From Bacteroidota bacterium (lineage in GTDB: Bacteria > Bacteroidota > Bacteroidia > Flavobacteriales > Weeksellaceae), in assembly GCA_023460855.1 (NCBI GenBank), contig JAEWOS010000016.1, positions 1-64,000 of the forward strand: a DNA stretch of 64,000 bases. Reading direction: 5' to 3'. The translations under genes were made by a program, and so were the position numbers. Shown here one piece after another: positions 38,500 through 45,978 of the stretch. Every line of letters begins with the position of its first letter. The stretch's first letter is position 1. The notes below the pieces were generated by a model. It searched no databases. It saw only the letters and a program-made list of their open reading frames with translations, and was not told the origin of the DNA.

Positions 38500-39438
38500 T
38501 TATTCCTTAATAAATTTGGTTACGGTAATGCTGCCTTCCCTCGAAGTAAGCTTCAGAAGATAATTTCCGGTAGGCAGATGCGATACGTTCAGTTGTTCGG
38601 AGTTTTCTTTTAAATCACGGCGAAGCACAGTCTGTCCTAAATAATTTACAACTTCAGCACTTTTATATGCTCTGTTTGATTTGACGAAAATTTCATCCTT
38701 TGCAGGATTCGGATAAACAGTGAGCTCCGGATCGATTTCTACCGAATGCACGCCTAAATTATCGAGCGCATTAATCTGCACATAAGTGAAATTTCCCTGC
38801 GAAACATTTCCCGTTCCCTGCCAGCATGCAGTATATTCCGTGCCATATCCCGTGCTCGAAACACTTGCAGCCTGCATTGAAGCAGAACTTCCGTCACTTC
38901 CGGTATGCCGGATTTCGATCACCAGATTGGTTCCGTTGTACAGCCAGGGCGTGTCCATCATAATCTGAAAACTGAACGCGTTGGGATTAGCTCCGGTTGT
39001 AAAAGCACCGGCTGGAATTACCAAAGTTCCGGATCTTGCCATCGTTTGTGTTCCAACTACATTAGATGCAAAATTTAACTGTCTGTTAACCGGATCTACA
39101 CCGTCACTGAGCCATACTTCATAACTGGAATAAGTGGTTGTGTTCACCGGCAGATTATTGCTAACAGAAGCGGGAAGCCTGAAAGATATTGAATTAATAT
39201 ACTTGCCATTAAGGGTTGTAAGCAAGGTGTCATCAATAATCATCTGGTATGTTCTCTGTGTATTGGCTAACGGCCCAAGAAATGCACCGGTTAAATTACT
39301 GTTCGGCACCGTTACGCTAACCTGCGCCATTGCAGATGTCCCTAAAAGCAGGCCCGCACTTACACACAAACTGCGCAGCAGATTTCTTCTGTGTTGTTTA
39401 AGAGATGTAAAAACATCAGCTGATAAAAGTTGCTTCAT
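38500..39438 (-). CDS. T9SS type A sorting domain protein
   Basis: Secreted protein (312 aa). The N-terminus has a long basic n-region (SLKQHRRNLLRSL) before the hydrophobic core LCVSAGLLLGTSAMAQ. The middle is beta-rich and of unknown function. The last 75 residues form a type A C-terminal domain (VYPNPAKDEIFVKS, then YLGQTVLRRDL, LPTGNYLLKL), which directs T9SS export and attachment. The gene stands alone between the bidirectional terminator and an AT-rich divergent promoter region. Confidence 0.83.
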   Translation of the reverse strand: MKQLLSADVFTSLKQHRRNLLRSLCVSAGLLLGTSAMAQVSVTVPNSNLTGAFLGPLANTQRTYQMIIDDTLLTTLNGKYINSISFRLPASVSNNLPVNTTTYSSYEVWLSDGVDPVNRQLNFASNVVGTQTMARSGTLVIPAGAFTTGANPNAFSFQIMMDTPWLYNGTNLVIEIRHTGSDGSSASMQAASVSSTGYGTEYTACWQGTGNVSQGNFTYVQINALDNLGVHSVEIDPELTVYPNPAKDEIFVKSNRAYKSAEVVNYLGQTVLRRDLKENSEQLNVSHLPTGNYLLKLTSREGSITVTKFIKE

Positions 39439-39737
39439 AAGAGTATTTTTGATTTCTTAAAAATAACAAAATTATTCGACTCTTACTATTTTTTTTATCA
39501 ATTTTATAATTTTGTGCACTTAATTACCATGCGAACAGGCATAAAATCAATTATTATTGATAATTAGATACACCGATGAACAATCTCTACATTACCATTC
39601 AGTAAAACACACACAAAGTTCAGGTAAAATTTAATCATCAATTATGTAATATAGATGAGTAAAAGAACCAGTAACTTTAAGGTGTAATTTCATATTAATT
39701 TTTAATTAATTTTAAGCGGACTAAACACAGAATTAAA
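39439..39737. promoter_or_regulatory. AT-rich divergent intergenic region with two promoter boxes
   Basis: This 299-base stretch has no gene that I can support. On the minus strand, TAATTTTG (39474-39467) is a -7 box for the T9SS gene. On the plus strand, TAATTTTG (39507-39514) could start a leader of about 215 bases before the ROK kinase. A small AT-rich hairpin TCAAT-TATT-ATTGA occurs in that leader; no riboswitch or ORF is recognised. Confidence 0.45.
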
Positions 39738-40709
39738 ATGGCAGTATCGAACTTGTCTGATCAGATTGCATTGGGAATAGACATCGGAGGAACCAACACC
39801 AAATTCGGTCTCGTAAACCACCGCGGATCAATTCTGGCCAAAGGTAAAATGAAGACAGATGAGTTCGAGACGGTTGAATTGTTCATCGATGAGCTGTATC
39901 GTAATATCAGCCCGATGATCAGGGAATTCACAACCGATCAAAACTTTAAAGGAATCGGTATTGGTGCCCCAAATGCGAATTATTACCGCGGTACAATAGA
40001 AGATGCACCAAATCTGCACTGGAAAGGCGTTATTCCCTTCGCACAAATGATCACCGAAAAATTCCAAAAGAAAACAACGATCACCAACGATGCCAATGCA
40101 GCCGCCCTCGGTGAAATGCTTTACGGCGCGGCCAGAGGAATGCGAAATTTCATTATGATGACGCTCGGAACCGGGGTCGGAAGCGGAATTGTTGCAAATG
40201 GACAGCTCATTTATGGTCACGACGGTTTTGCAGGCGAACTCGGACATACCATCGTAAAACCCGGCGGCAGAAAACACTGGAGCACTGGTTCTGAAGGCAG
40301 CCTAGAAGCCTACGCTTCCGCAACAGGAATTACAATTACCGCAAAAAAAATGAGAGCTGAATTTCCGGGAAGCATGCTGAATGATTACCCGGAAGACGAA
40401 ATTAATTCCAAAACCGTGCACGAATGTGCCATGAAAGGCGATGCTACAGCCATTGAAGTTTTTCGGTACAGTGGCCAGATTCTCGGAGAAGCACTCGCTA
40501 ATTTTGTCATGTTTTCTTCCCCTGAAGCTATTCTGCTGTTTGGAGGCGTAATAAAAGCCGGCGATTTTATACTGAACCCGGCGAAGGAACAAATGGAAAA
40601 AAACCTGCTGCCTGTTTTCCGCAATAAAGTGAAACTCGTGTTCAGTGAACTGGATGAGGCAGACGCCGCAATTCTTGGAGCAAGTGCACTTGCGTGGGAG
40701 AACCAGTGA
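39738..40709 (+). CDS. ROK-family sugar kinase (glucokinase-like)
   Basis: ROK kinase (323 aa) with ATP-binding LGIDIGGTNTKFG, the catalytic Asp in TNDANAAALGE, LGTGVGSGIV and the conserved GELGHT histidine motif. The usual zinc-binding CxCGxxGCxE that follows is replaced by KHWSTGSEGSLEAYAS, with no cysteine at all. Glucose phosphorylation is the most likely activity; ROK repressors are excluded because there is no DNA-binding N-terminus. The gene is monocistronic. Confidence 0.87.
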   Translation: MAVSNLSDQIALGIDIGGTNTKFGLVNHRGSILAKGKMKTDEFETVELFIDELYRNISPMIREFTTDQNFKGIGIGAPNANYYRGTIEDAPNLHWKGVIPFAQMITEKFQKKTTITNDANAAALGEMLYGAARGMRNFIMMTLGTGVGSGIVANGQLIYGHDGFAGELGHTIVKPGGRKHWSTGSEGSLEAYASATGITITAKKMRAEFPGSMLNDYPEDEINSKTVHECAMKGDATAIEVFRYSGQILGEALANFVMFSSPEAILLFGGVIKAGDFILNPAKEQMEKNLLPVFRNKVKLVFSELDEADAAILGASALAWENQ

Positions 40710-40720
40710 TATTGGTGTAG

Positions 40721-40742
40721 GAACGCGCCTTGAGGCGCGTTC
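40721..40742. repeat. Perfect GC-rich hairpin of dispersed-repeat type
   Basis: GAACGCGCC-TTGA-GGCGCGTTC is a perfect 9 bp stem with a 4-base loop, much richer in GC than its surroundings, and lacks a T tail. It lies 12 bases after the ROK kinase stop. It could stabilise the transcript end or be a REP-like element. Confidence 0.6.
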
Positions 40743-40810
40743 GAAAGTTCAGAACACAGAAATCTATTAGTTTTTATTCAATAATTTAAGCTAAAAAACG
40801 TTTCAGTAAG

Positions 40811-41464
40811 ATGAAAAACTTTTTTCTATTTTTGATTTCCTTTTTTCTGATTTCGTGTTATGGACAGGAAAAAAAGGGACTCCCTCAAAATTTTACAAAA
40901 GAAACAATGAATAAAGAGAACTTGAAACAGATAACTTTTGGCGGTGGATGTTTTTGGTGTGTGGAAAGCGCATTCAACATGCTGAAAGGTGTAGAAAGTG
41001 CAATTTCCGGCTACAGTGGCGGAAAAAACGAAAATCCAACCTACGAAGAAGTCTCCTCCGGAACGACCGGCCATGCGGAAGTGGTGCAGATTACATACGA
41101 TCCGGAAATTATTTCATACGAACAGTTGATGGAAGTATTTTTCTTTCTCCACGATCCCACACAGCTTAACCGTCAGGGAAACGATATCGGAACACAGTAC
41201 CGCTCGGTAATTTATTATCAGAACGACCAGGAAAAACAAAAAGCAGAAAACGCAATACGCGAAGTTGAACAGTCCGGAAAATACGCTGGCAAAGTTGTTA
41301 CCGAATTAAGTCCTGCAGTAAAGTTCTGGCCTGCGGAAGATTATCATCAGGGATACTACAACGCAAATCCGAACCAGCCGTATTGTTCAGCAGTGGTTGG
41401 CCCAAAAATTCAGAAATTCATCAAACATTTTGGCGCTAAAGGTCTCCTGGAGACAAATAATTAA
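40811..41464 (+). CDS. msrA: Peptide methionine sulfoxide reductase MsrA, lipoprotein form
   Basis: MsrA (217 aa) that reduces methionine-S-sulfoxide. The catalytic motif is GGGCFWCVES (Cys47, Cys50), with the resolving Cys near the end in QPYCSAVVGPK. The first 16 residues form a lipoprotein signal (hydrophobic core, lipobox LISC with Cys16), so the enzyme is expected in the periplasm, anchored to a membrane, where it would repair envelope proteins. The family-conserved HDPTQLNRQGNDIGTQYRS and DYHQGYY motifs are present. Confidence 0.94.
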   Translation: MKNFFLFLISFFLISCYGQEKKGLPQNFTKETMNKENLKQITFGGGCFWCVESAFNMLKGVESAISGYSGGKNENPTYEEVSSGTTGHAEVVQITYDPEIISYEQLMEVFFFLHDPTQLNRQGNDIGTQYRSVIYYQNDQEKQKAENAIREVEQSGKYAGKVVTELSPAVKFWPAEDYHQGYYNANPNQPYCSAVVGPKIQKFIKHFGAKGLLETNN

Positions 41465-41467
41465 GAC

Positions 41468-41662
41468 ATGAAGCTAAAAGGCTTATTCGGTATCGGCACT
41501 GCGTTTCTTTTCATTTTACTCGGCTATTACCTGTATTTTGTCAAAGCTGCAGAAGCAGAAACAAACAGAACGCTGATTGAAATTGCTGGTCTTGCAACAA
41601 TGATTTTTTTCGGATTTTTAGCTATTCTCGGAATTAAGAATGCAGTAACGGGAAAAAACTAA
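41468..41662 (+). CDS. Small two-helix membrane protein
   Basis: A 64-aa protein with two predicted membrane helices (LFGIGTAFLFILLGYYLYFV and IAGLATMIFFGFLAILGI) joined by a short charged loop. It starts three bases after the msrA stop and so is very likely co-transcribed with it. Its stop codon overlaps the stop of the convergent gene (41659-41662). Function unknown. Confidence 0.65.
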   Translation: MKLKGLFGIGTAFLFILLGYYLYFVKAAEAETNRTLIEIAGLATMIFFGFLAILGIKNAVTGKN

Positions 41663-42225
41663 ATTTTTCGGTAAATGTAATAACCGGCTTCGCTCGGATG
41701 ATCCTGAACATAATCTTCAGGATTTTCTTTTCTGATCAGTTTGTAAATCATGAGATCTCCAACTGCGGCTGCGCTCATCACAATTCCGAAGCCTGTAAGG
41801 TGCATATTGCCGATTGCAACACCGATAATTCCCGGAAGTAGACCGGTTACAACAAGCGGCGCAAGAAGCGCAACGGTATAATGTTTAATTTTCAGCGGTT
41901 CTTTACAGTGTGCATAAGGTGCAAGATATTTCCACATGATTCCGAAACGCACAGATCGCATTCCTTGTTTAGCATATTTCGCGAAGAACACACCGTGTAC
42001 GAGCTCATGAACAACAATTCCTGCCAAAAGCATGGCGAACGGAAATAAGCCTTTAAACAGAACTCCTCTGTCCGGAAAAAAATCGGTGCTTTCGAGACCG
42101 TGCATAAAATAATACGGCAGCGCGAAAATCAGCAGAAAAAAGACCAGATATTTCATGCCTTCCAGATTGGCCTTCATCATATCGATCGTACACTGTTCCT
42201 TTTGATACTGCTCAAAATTCATCAT
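41659..42225 (-). CDS. DUF3267 putative zinc metalloprotease
   Basis: Multi-pass membrane protein (188 aa) with HELVHG, a zincin HExxH motif embedded in a hydrophobic segment (about residues 70-80), as in the DUF3267 family of putative site-2-protease-like peptidases. Further helices surround it. The start at 42225 (ATG ATG) lies one base past the stop of the GNAT gene, so an earlier in-frame ATG at 42297 is rejected. The substrate is unknown. Confidence 0.82.
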   Translation of the reverse strand: MMNFEQYQKEQCTIDMMKANLEGMKYLVFFLLIFALPYYFMHGLESTDFFPDRGVLFKGLFPFAMLLAGIVVHELVHGVFFAKYAKQGMRSVRFGIMWKYLAPYAHCKEPLKIKHYTVALLAPLVVTGLLPGIIGVAIGNMHLTGFGIVMSAAAVGDLMIYKLIRKENPEDYVQDHPSEAGYYIYRKI

Positions 42226-42226
42226 C

Positions 42227-42694
42227 TTATTTTCTAAACATTTCCGAATGTGGAATATTGTCTTCCAGATACTTTTTGCCGGTATCCTGAAAGCCAAATC
42301 CGGAATAAAAATCCAGCAGATAATCCTGCGCTGAAATCCTGATTTCGGAGGTACTGAAACGATGCGCTACAACGTCAACAGCTAGTTTCATCAGTATTTT
42401 TCCGTAGTTCATCCTTCTGAATTTTTCTGCGGTTACTACACGTCCGATTGAACAATCAGAATATTTTATTCCAGGACCAAAAATCCGGCAGTAAGCGGCA
42501 ACTTCTCCGTCAACCTCTGCCCACAGATGAATAGCAACCGGATCGAGTCCGTCTGTATCGAGATACGGACAGTTCTGTTCTACCACAAAAACCTCTGACC
42601 GCACTTTTAGTATTCTGTAAAGTTGAATCGCAGTAAGTTCCTGAAAAGAACCGACATTCCACAGAAGTTCCGGTGCATCAGAAATATTCCCCAT
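42227..42694 (-). CDS. GNAT N-acetyltransferase, ElaA-like
   Basis: GNAT-fold acetyltransferase (155 aa). The series LYRILKVRSEVFVVEQNCPYLDTDGLDP is the hallmark of the ElaA group, and IGRVVTAEKFRRMNYGKILM is the acetyl-CoA-binding motif A. The ATG at 42694 is preferred because it places the ElaA core near the N-terminus; an upstream in-frame ATG at 42742 adds a poorly supported extension. It forms a two-gene operon with the DUF3267 protease gene. Confidence 0.87.
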   Translation of the reverse strand: MGNISDAPELLWNVGSFQELTAIQLYRILKVRSEVFVVEQNCPYLDTDGLDPVAIHLWAEVDGEVAAYCRIFGPGIKYSDCSIGRVVTAEKFRRMNYGKILMKLAVDVVAHRFSTSEIRISAQDYLLDFYSGFGFQDTGKKYLEDNIPHSEMFRK

Positions 42695-42799
42695 TGCTGT
42701 TTTCAAATTTATTACCGATGATTTCAAAATTAGTGAATTCAAATGTGTATGTTTAAAAATATTTTAACTTTACTGTGCAAAAATTTAAATTTACATCAC

Positions 42800-43651
42800 A
42801 TGAGATGGACAGAAGACAGAAGTGAAAATGTGGACGACAGACGTGGAAGAGGCGGAGGCGGAGCTCTCGTTGGAGGCGGTCTTGGAACGCTGATCATTGC
42901 TGCAATCATATTTTTTCTCGGAGGTGATCCCTCTGCAATTTTAGGTTCCGGAATGCAGACTTCTGCCCCAACCGAACAGCGCGATTTAACCACAGAAGAA
43001 TTACAGATTCGCGAATTCGTACAAATGATTACAGCTGAAAATGAACAGACCTGGACCACAATTTTTGCAGAAAACGGAATGCAGTACCGTCCTGCGAAAG
43101 TGGTTATGTTCGAAGGCGTTACACAGTCCGGCTGCGGAACAGCGCAGGCTGCAATGGGACCATTCTACTGTCCAATGGATCAGACGGTCTATATGGACAT
43201 TAGCTTCTTCGCAGAATTGCAGAGCAGATTTGGCGCAAAGGTTACCGAATTTTCTGTTGCCTATGTAATGGCGCATGAGATGGGACATCACATTCAGAAT
43301 CTTTTGGGAACACTGCAGAAAACAGAACAGTTAAGAAGAAGCGGCCGATATTCAGAAACTGAACTGAACCAGGTTTCCGTTGCTACAGAACTGCAGGCAG
43401 ATTTTTATGCAGGTCTTTGGGCACGTAAATCTCATGAAAGAGAGAAATTCCTGGAACCTGGCGACCTGGAAGCTGCAATTTCTGCAGCGGAAGCTGTTGG
43501 CGACGACAATATTCAAAGACGTTCGCAGGGATATGTAAACCAGGAAGGTTTTACTCACGGATCTTCTGCACAACGTAAAGAATGGTTTATGAAAGGTTAC
43601 AATACAGGGGATATTCGTCAGGGCGATACTTTTAACGCGCTGTTACGATAA
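42800..43651 (+). CDS. YpfJ-like neutral zinc metallopeptidase
   Basis: Membrane-anchored putative zinc metallopeptidase (283 aa) of the neutral zinc metallopeptidase family. It starts MRWTEDRSENVDDRRG, then has a Gly-rich linker and one membrane helix (LGTLIIAAIIFFLGG, about 30-45). The zincin motif is MAHEMGHHIQNLLG, with a third ligand likely in TELQADFYAGLWA. The start at 42800 is preferred to a distant in-frame ATG at 42743. The physiological substrate of this family is not established. Confidence 0.87.
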   Translation: MRWTEDRSENVDDRRGRGGGGALVGGGLGTLIIAAIIFFLGGDPSAILGSGMQTSAPTEQRDLTTEELQIREFVQMITAENEQTWTTIFAENGMQYRPAKVVMFEGVTQSGCGTAQAAMGPFYCPMDQTVYMDISFFAELQSRFGAKVTEFSVAYVMAHEMGHHIQNLLGTLQKTEQLRRSGRYSETELNQVSVATELQADFYAGLWARKSHEREKFLEPGDLEAAISAAEAVGDDNIQRRSQGYVNQEGFTHGSSAQRKEWFMKGYNTGDIRQGDTFNALLR

Positions 43652-43671
43652 ATAATTTTAGAAAATAAGCG

Positions 43672-43701
43672 ATCCACCTTAATCTGAGGTGGATTTTTTT
43701 T
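43672..43701 (+). terminator. Terminator abutting the next start codon
   Basis: ATCCACCT/AGGTGGAT (43672-43679 with 43687-43694) is an 8 bp stem followed by a run of seven to eight T residues ending at 43701. The ATG of the downstream gene is at 43704, so the hairpin may also hide that initiation site. Confidence 0.85.
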
Positions 43702-43703
43702 AA

Positions 43704-44234
43704 ATGAACAGTTTATATTTTATTGCCATTGAACCGCATCCGGATCTTTCCCGCGAAATCCGGAACATTCAGCTTGACTTCAAAAACCGGTTTAATTCCC
43801 GAAAAGCTTACGACAGTTTTCCGCACATCACGCTCATTCCGCCTTTCCACAGAGCAGTTGGATCTGAACCGGAACTGATTAAGAAGTTTATGATGACTGA
43901 ACTTCCGGCCGGACATTTCCGGATTTCTCTGAATGGTTTCGGAAGTTTTTCCAACCGAAAAAATCCTGTTATCTACATCAAACCTGAATATTCCGAAAAC
44001 CTTGTACAATTGCAAAGAGCTCTCGCCGCAGCTTTCGGTAATATTCAGCAGCCGTTTCATCCGCATGTTACTGTTGCTTACAAAGATCTTAATGCTAATA
44101 ATTTTGAAAGCGCCTGGAAAGAATATGGACAGATGTCTTTCAACAGTTCTTTTTCTGCAGAAGCAGTTGGTTTATATAAACACTTCGACCGGAAATGGAA
44201 TTTAATTGCAAAGAAAGAATCAAAAAAGCCCTGA
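43704..44234 (+). CDS. 2'-5' RNA ligase-like (2H phosphoesterase) protein
   Basis: Two-histidine phosphoesterase (176 aa) with both signature motifs: FPHITLIPPF (first HxT) and PHVTVAY (second HxT). The family acts on 2'-5' or cyclic phosphate bonds in RNA or nucleotides, but the substrate here cannot be deduced. Its start lies directly after a terminator hairpin, and its stop codon is inside the terminator stem of the convergent GLPGLI gene. Confidence 0.85.
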   Translation: MNSLYFIAIEPHPDLSREIRNIQLDFKNRFNSRKAYDSFPHITLIPPFHRAVGSEPELIKKFMMTELPAGHFRISLNGFGSFSNRKNPVIYIKPEYSENLVQLQRALAAAFGNIQQPFHPHVTVAYKDLNANNFESAWKEYGQMSFNSSFSAEAVGLYKHFDRKWNLIAKKESKKP

Positions 44235-44246
44235 AATTCTCAGGGC
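44222..44246 (-). terminator. Terminator of the GLPGLI gene
   Basis: GCCCTGA/TCAGGGC (44228-44234 with 44240-44246) forms a 7 bp stem with a 5-base loop. On the minus strand six T residues follow (44227-44222). It overlaps the stop codon of the opposite gene. Confidence 0.85.
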
Positions 44247-44253
44247 GATAAAT

Positions 44254-45054
44254 TTATCTCTCTATTGGATTATTGTTCCTTTTCATTTCCTCTTTCATCC
44301 GGTTTTCCATTTCTCTCATTCGCTGCGGATCTGCCTGAACGCTCATTCTTCTGCCTCCACTGTTCATAGCTGCTGTCATAAACGATACGGGATCTTTGCG
44401 GTATTTTTCCATTTGTTTTTCGTATTCACTTCTTTTTATAGCGACCGTTGTACCGCGTCGCTCCTGAAGATTTGGAAGTTCAGAAATTTTTTTCGTCTCT
44501 TTCAGATCGAAAACATAATCACCTTTAGAATCTTCCAGTTTTACAATCAGTCCCGGAAGTCCTGAAAATTTATAGGGACCATCCATCACCGGAACATCGG
44601 TGGTAAACCAGGCAAACCATTTTCTTCCTGCAAAATCGGTTTCCGCCTTTTGTACTTTATATTCCTCAATTTTAGAAGTTTCAGGCAGAATTTTCCAGTT
44701 CATTGCTCTGTCCTCTTCGTATGAATACAGATCCCGCGCAATTCTGTCTTTATATGTAATTTTCTGTGCAGACAGGTCTTTTTCTACCTGATAATTGATT
44801 TGCGAACGGTATTGCTCCATTTGGGAACGGTCAAAATTTCTGGTCTGCATAACACGCTGCATGAGGGAATCGCGCTGCATTCTTTTTTCACCATAAAATA
44901 CAGACTTATCTCCCGAAACATCGAGATAGGCATTTTCAACAGCCGGCGCAGCAGTAGAATCGGTTTTCATAGAAACCTGATACACAAACCTGGTGTTCTG
45001 ACCAAAAAGCGCACCCGAAAGTGCACAAAACAATAACACTAATTTAATTTTCAT
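44254..45054 (-). CDS. GLPGLI family protein
   Basis: Secreted protein (266 aa) with signal peptide LVLLFCALSGALFGQ and the family-defining motif YKFSGLPGLIVKLED at about residues 160-175. GLPGLI proteins are Bacteroidota-specific, are exported to the periplasm or surface, and have no agreed function; many lie near TonB-dependent receptors, but not here. The C-terminus is rich in Arg, Met and Glu (MREMENRMKEEMKR). Confidence 0.88.
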   Translation of the reverse strand: MKIKLVLLFCALSGALFGQNTRFVYQVSMKTDSTAAPAVENAYLDVSGDKSVFYGEKRMQRDSLMQRVMQTRNFDRSQMEQYRSQINYQVEKDLSAQKITYKDRIARDLYSYEEDRAMNWKILPETSKIEEYKVQKAETDFAGRKWFAWFTTDVPVMDGPYKFSGLPGLIVKLEDSKGDYVFDLKETKKISELPNLQERRGTTVAIKRSEYEKQMEKYRKDPVSFMTAAMNSGGRRMSVQADPQRMREMENRMKEEMKRNNNPIER

Positions 45055-45139
45055 AAAAACATTTCAATTTTGATTAAAAAACCGGACTAAAGTTAAGTAA
45101 TTCCCTGTTTCATAACGATAGGTTAAAAGAATCTGCAAA

Positions 45140-45171
45140 TTTGAATTTCAGGTATTTAGTTTGTACTTTTG
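45140..45171 (+). promoter_or_regulatory. Promoter of the suf operon
   Basis: TTTG (45140-45143), a 20-base spacer and TACTTTTG (45164-45171) match the Bacteroidota consensus exactly. The implied start lies near 45177, leaving a leader of about 20 bases before the sufA-like ATG. Confidence 0.8.
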
Positions 45172-45199
45172 CAAATTAAAATCATTCTAAATAAAGACA

Positions 45200-45529
45200 A
45201 TGATTAAAGTTAGTGATCACGCAAAAGAAAAAGCGGCAATCCTGATGAAGGAAGACGGCTTTAATCCTGAAACTGATTTCATCAGAGTCGGGGTAAAAAG
45301 CGGCGGATGTTCCGGACTCGAGTACGTTTTGAAATTTGACAATAAAACCGAAGAAAACGATCAGGTTTTTGAGGATAATGGTGTAAAAATCGTCGTAGAT
45401 AAAAAATCCATCCTTTATTTGGCAGGAACCACTTTGGAATATTCCGGCGGACTGAACGGAAAAGGATTTATTTTTAACAACCCGAACGCAAACAGAACCT
45501 GCGGTTGCGGCGAATCGTTTTCGCTTTAG
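45200..45529 (+). CDS. sufA: Iron-sulfur carrier protein of the SufA/IscA family
   Basis: A-type carrier (109 aa) that receives Fe-S clusters from the SufBCD scaffold and delivers them to apoproteins. The three ligand cysteines are present: Cys37 in SGGCSGLEY, and Cys101 and Cys103 in CGCGESF. It is the first gene of the suf operon, directly behind a consensus promoter. Its stop codon is immediately followed by the inverted repeat of the intervening element, so spacing to sufB is 449 bases instead of the usual few. Confidence 0.9.
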   Translation: MIKVSDHAKEKAAILMKEDGFNPETDFIRVGVKSGGCSGLEYVLKFDNKTEENDQVFEDNGVKIVVDKKSILYLAGTTLEYSGGLNGKGFIFNNPNANRTCGCGESFSL

Positions 45530-45559
45530 TTCAAGGTTTAATGTTCAAAATTCAAGGTT
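45530..45559 (+). repeat. Left inverted-repeat arm of suf element 1
   Basis: The arm is itself built from TTCAAGG/TTCAAAA-like heptads and pairs with 45948-45977. It ends directly at the ATG of the four-helix-bundle gene. Confidence 0.75.
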
Positions 45560-45955
45560 ATGGCAACAGTTAAAAAGTTTGAAGATTTGGAAATCTGGCA
45601 GCTGTCCCGAATTTTGTGCAAAGGAATTTTTGAAATAATTGAAAACACCAATTTGAAAAGTAATTATCGTTTAGCAAATCAGATTGATGGTTCTTCAGGA
45701 TCGATAATGGATAATATCGCAGAAGGTTTTGAAAGAAATGGGAACAGAGAATTCTTGCAGTTCCTGTCAGTTTCCAAATCATCCTGCGGAGAAACACGCT
45801 CCCAACTTTACAGAGTTTTGGACAGAAATTTTATCAGTGAAAACCAATTCCAGGAACTTAAAGAACAATGCGAAACTTTAAGCAAGAAGATCGGAGCGTT
45901 CATGAACTATTTAAAAAATACAGAAATGAGAGGTTCCAAATTCAATAAACCTTGA
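45560..45955 (+). CDS. Four-helix-bundle protein of the 23S rRNA intervening-sequence family (copy 1)
   Basis: Helical 131-aa protein with the family marks FEDLEIWQLSR near the N-terminus, SIMDNIAEGFERNGNREFLQFL in the centre and a closing NYLKNTEMRGSKFNK. Relatives are encoded in intervening sequences of 23S rRNA genes and form pentameric four-helix bundles; the Avd protein of diversity-generating retroelements has the same fold. No reverse transcriptase or variable repeat is near. It is inserted between sufA and sufB, and its stop codon lies in the right inverted repeat. An Fe-S role is unlikely. It is similar throughout to copy 2. Confidence 0.85.
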   Translation: MATVKKFEDLEIWQLSRILCKGIFEIIENTNLKSNYRLANQIDGSSGSIMDNIAEGFERNGNREFLQFLSVSKSSCGETRSQLYRVLDRNFISENQFQELKEQCETLSKKIGAFMNYLKNTEMRGSKFNKP

Positions 45956-45977
45956 ACAAAGAACTTTGAACTTTGAA
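45948..45977 (+). repeat. Right inverted-repeat arm of suf element 1
   Basis: This arm contains tandem CTTTGAA/CCTTGAA-like heptads and pairs with 45530-45559. It forms almost the whole 5-prime flank of sufB, ending one base before its ATG, so it would hold the sufB initiation region in a stem if the arms pair in mRNA. Confidence 0.75.
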
Positions 45978-45978
45978 T

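Larger units (their letters stand above)
45530..45977 (+). mobile_element. Intervening element 1 in the suf operon: inverted repeats around a four-helix-bundle gene
   Basis: A 448-base segment fills the whole sufA-sufB junction. Left arm 45530-45559 and right arm 45948-45977 are 30-base imperfect inverted repeats; I count 23 of 30 complementary positions, the innermost nine without mismatch. The left arm begins at the base after the sufA stop, and the right arm ends one base before the sufB ATG. The cargo is one gene (45560-45955) of the 23S rRNA intervening-sequence protein family. That such elements are mobile is inferred from the arrangement and from element 2. Confidence 0.65.

Noticed and set aside
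45560..45955. Four-helix-bundle gene as Avd of a diversity-generating retroelement
   Set aside because: No reverse transcriptase, template repeat or variable repeat is present in the neighbourhood; the protein pattern and flanking repeats fit the 23S intervening-sequence group better.
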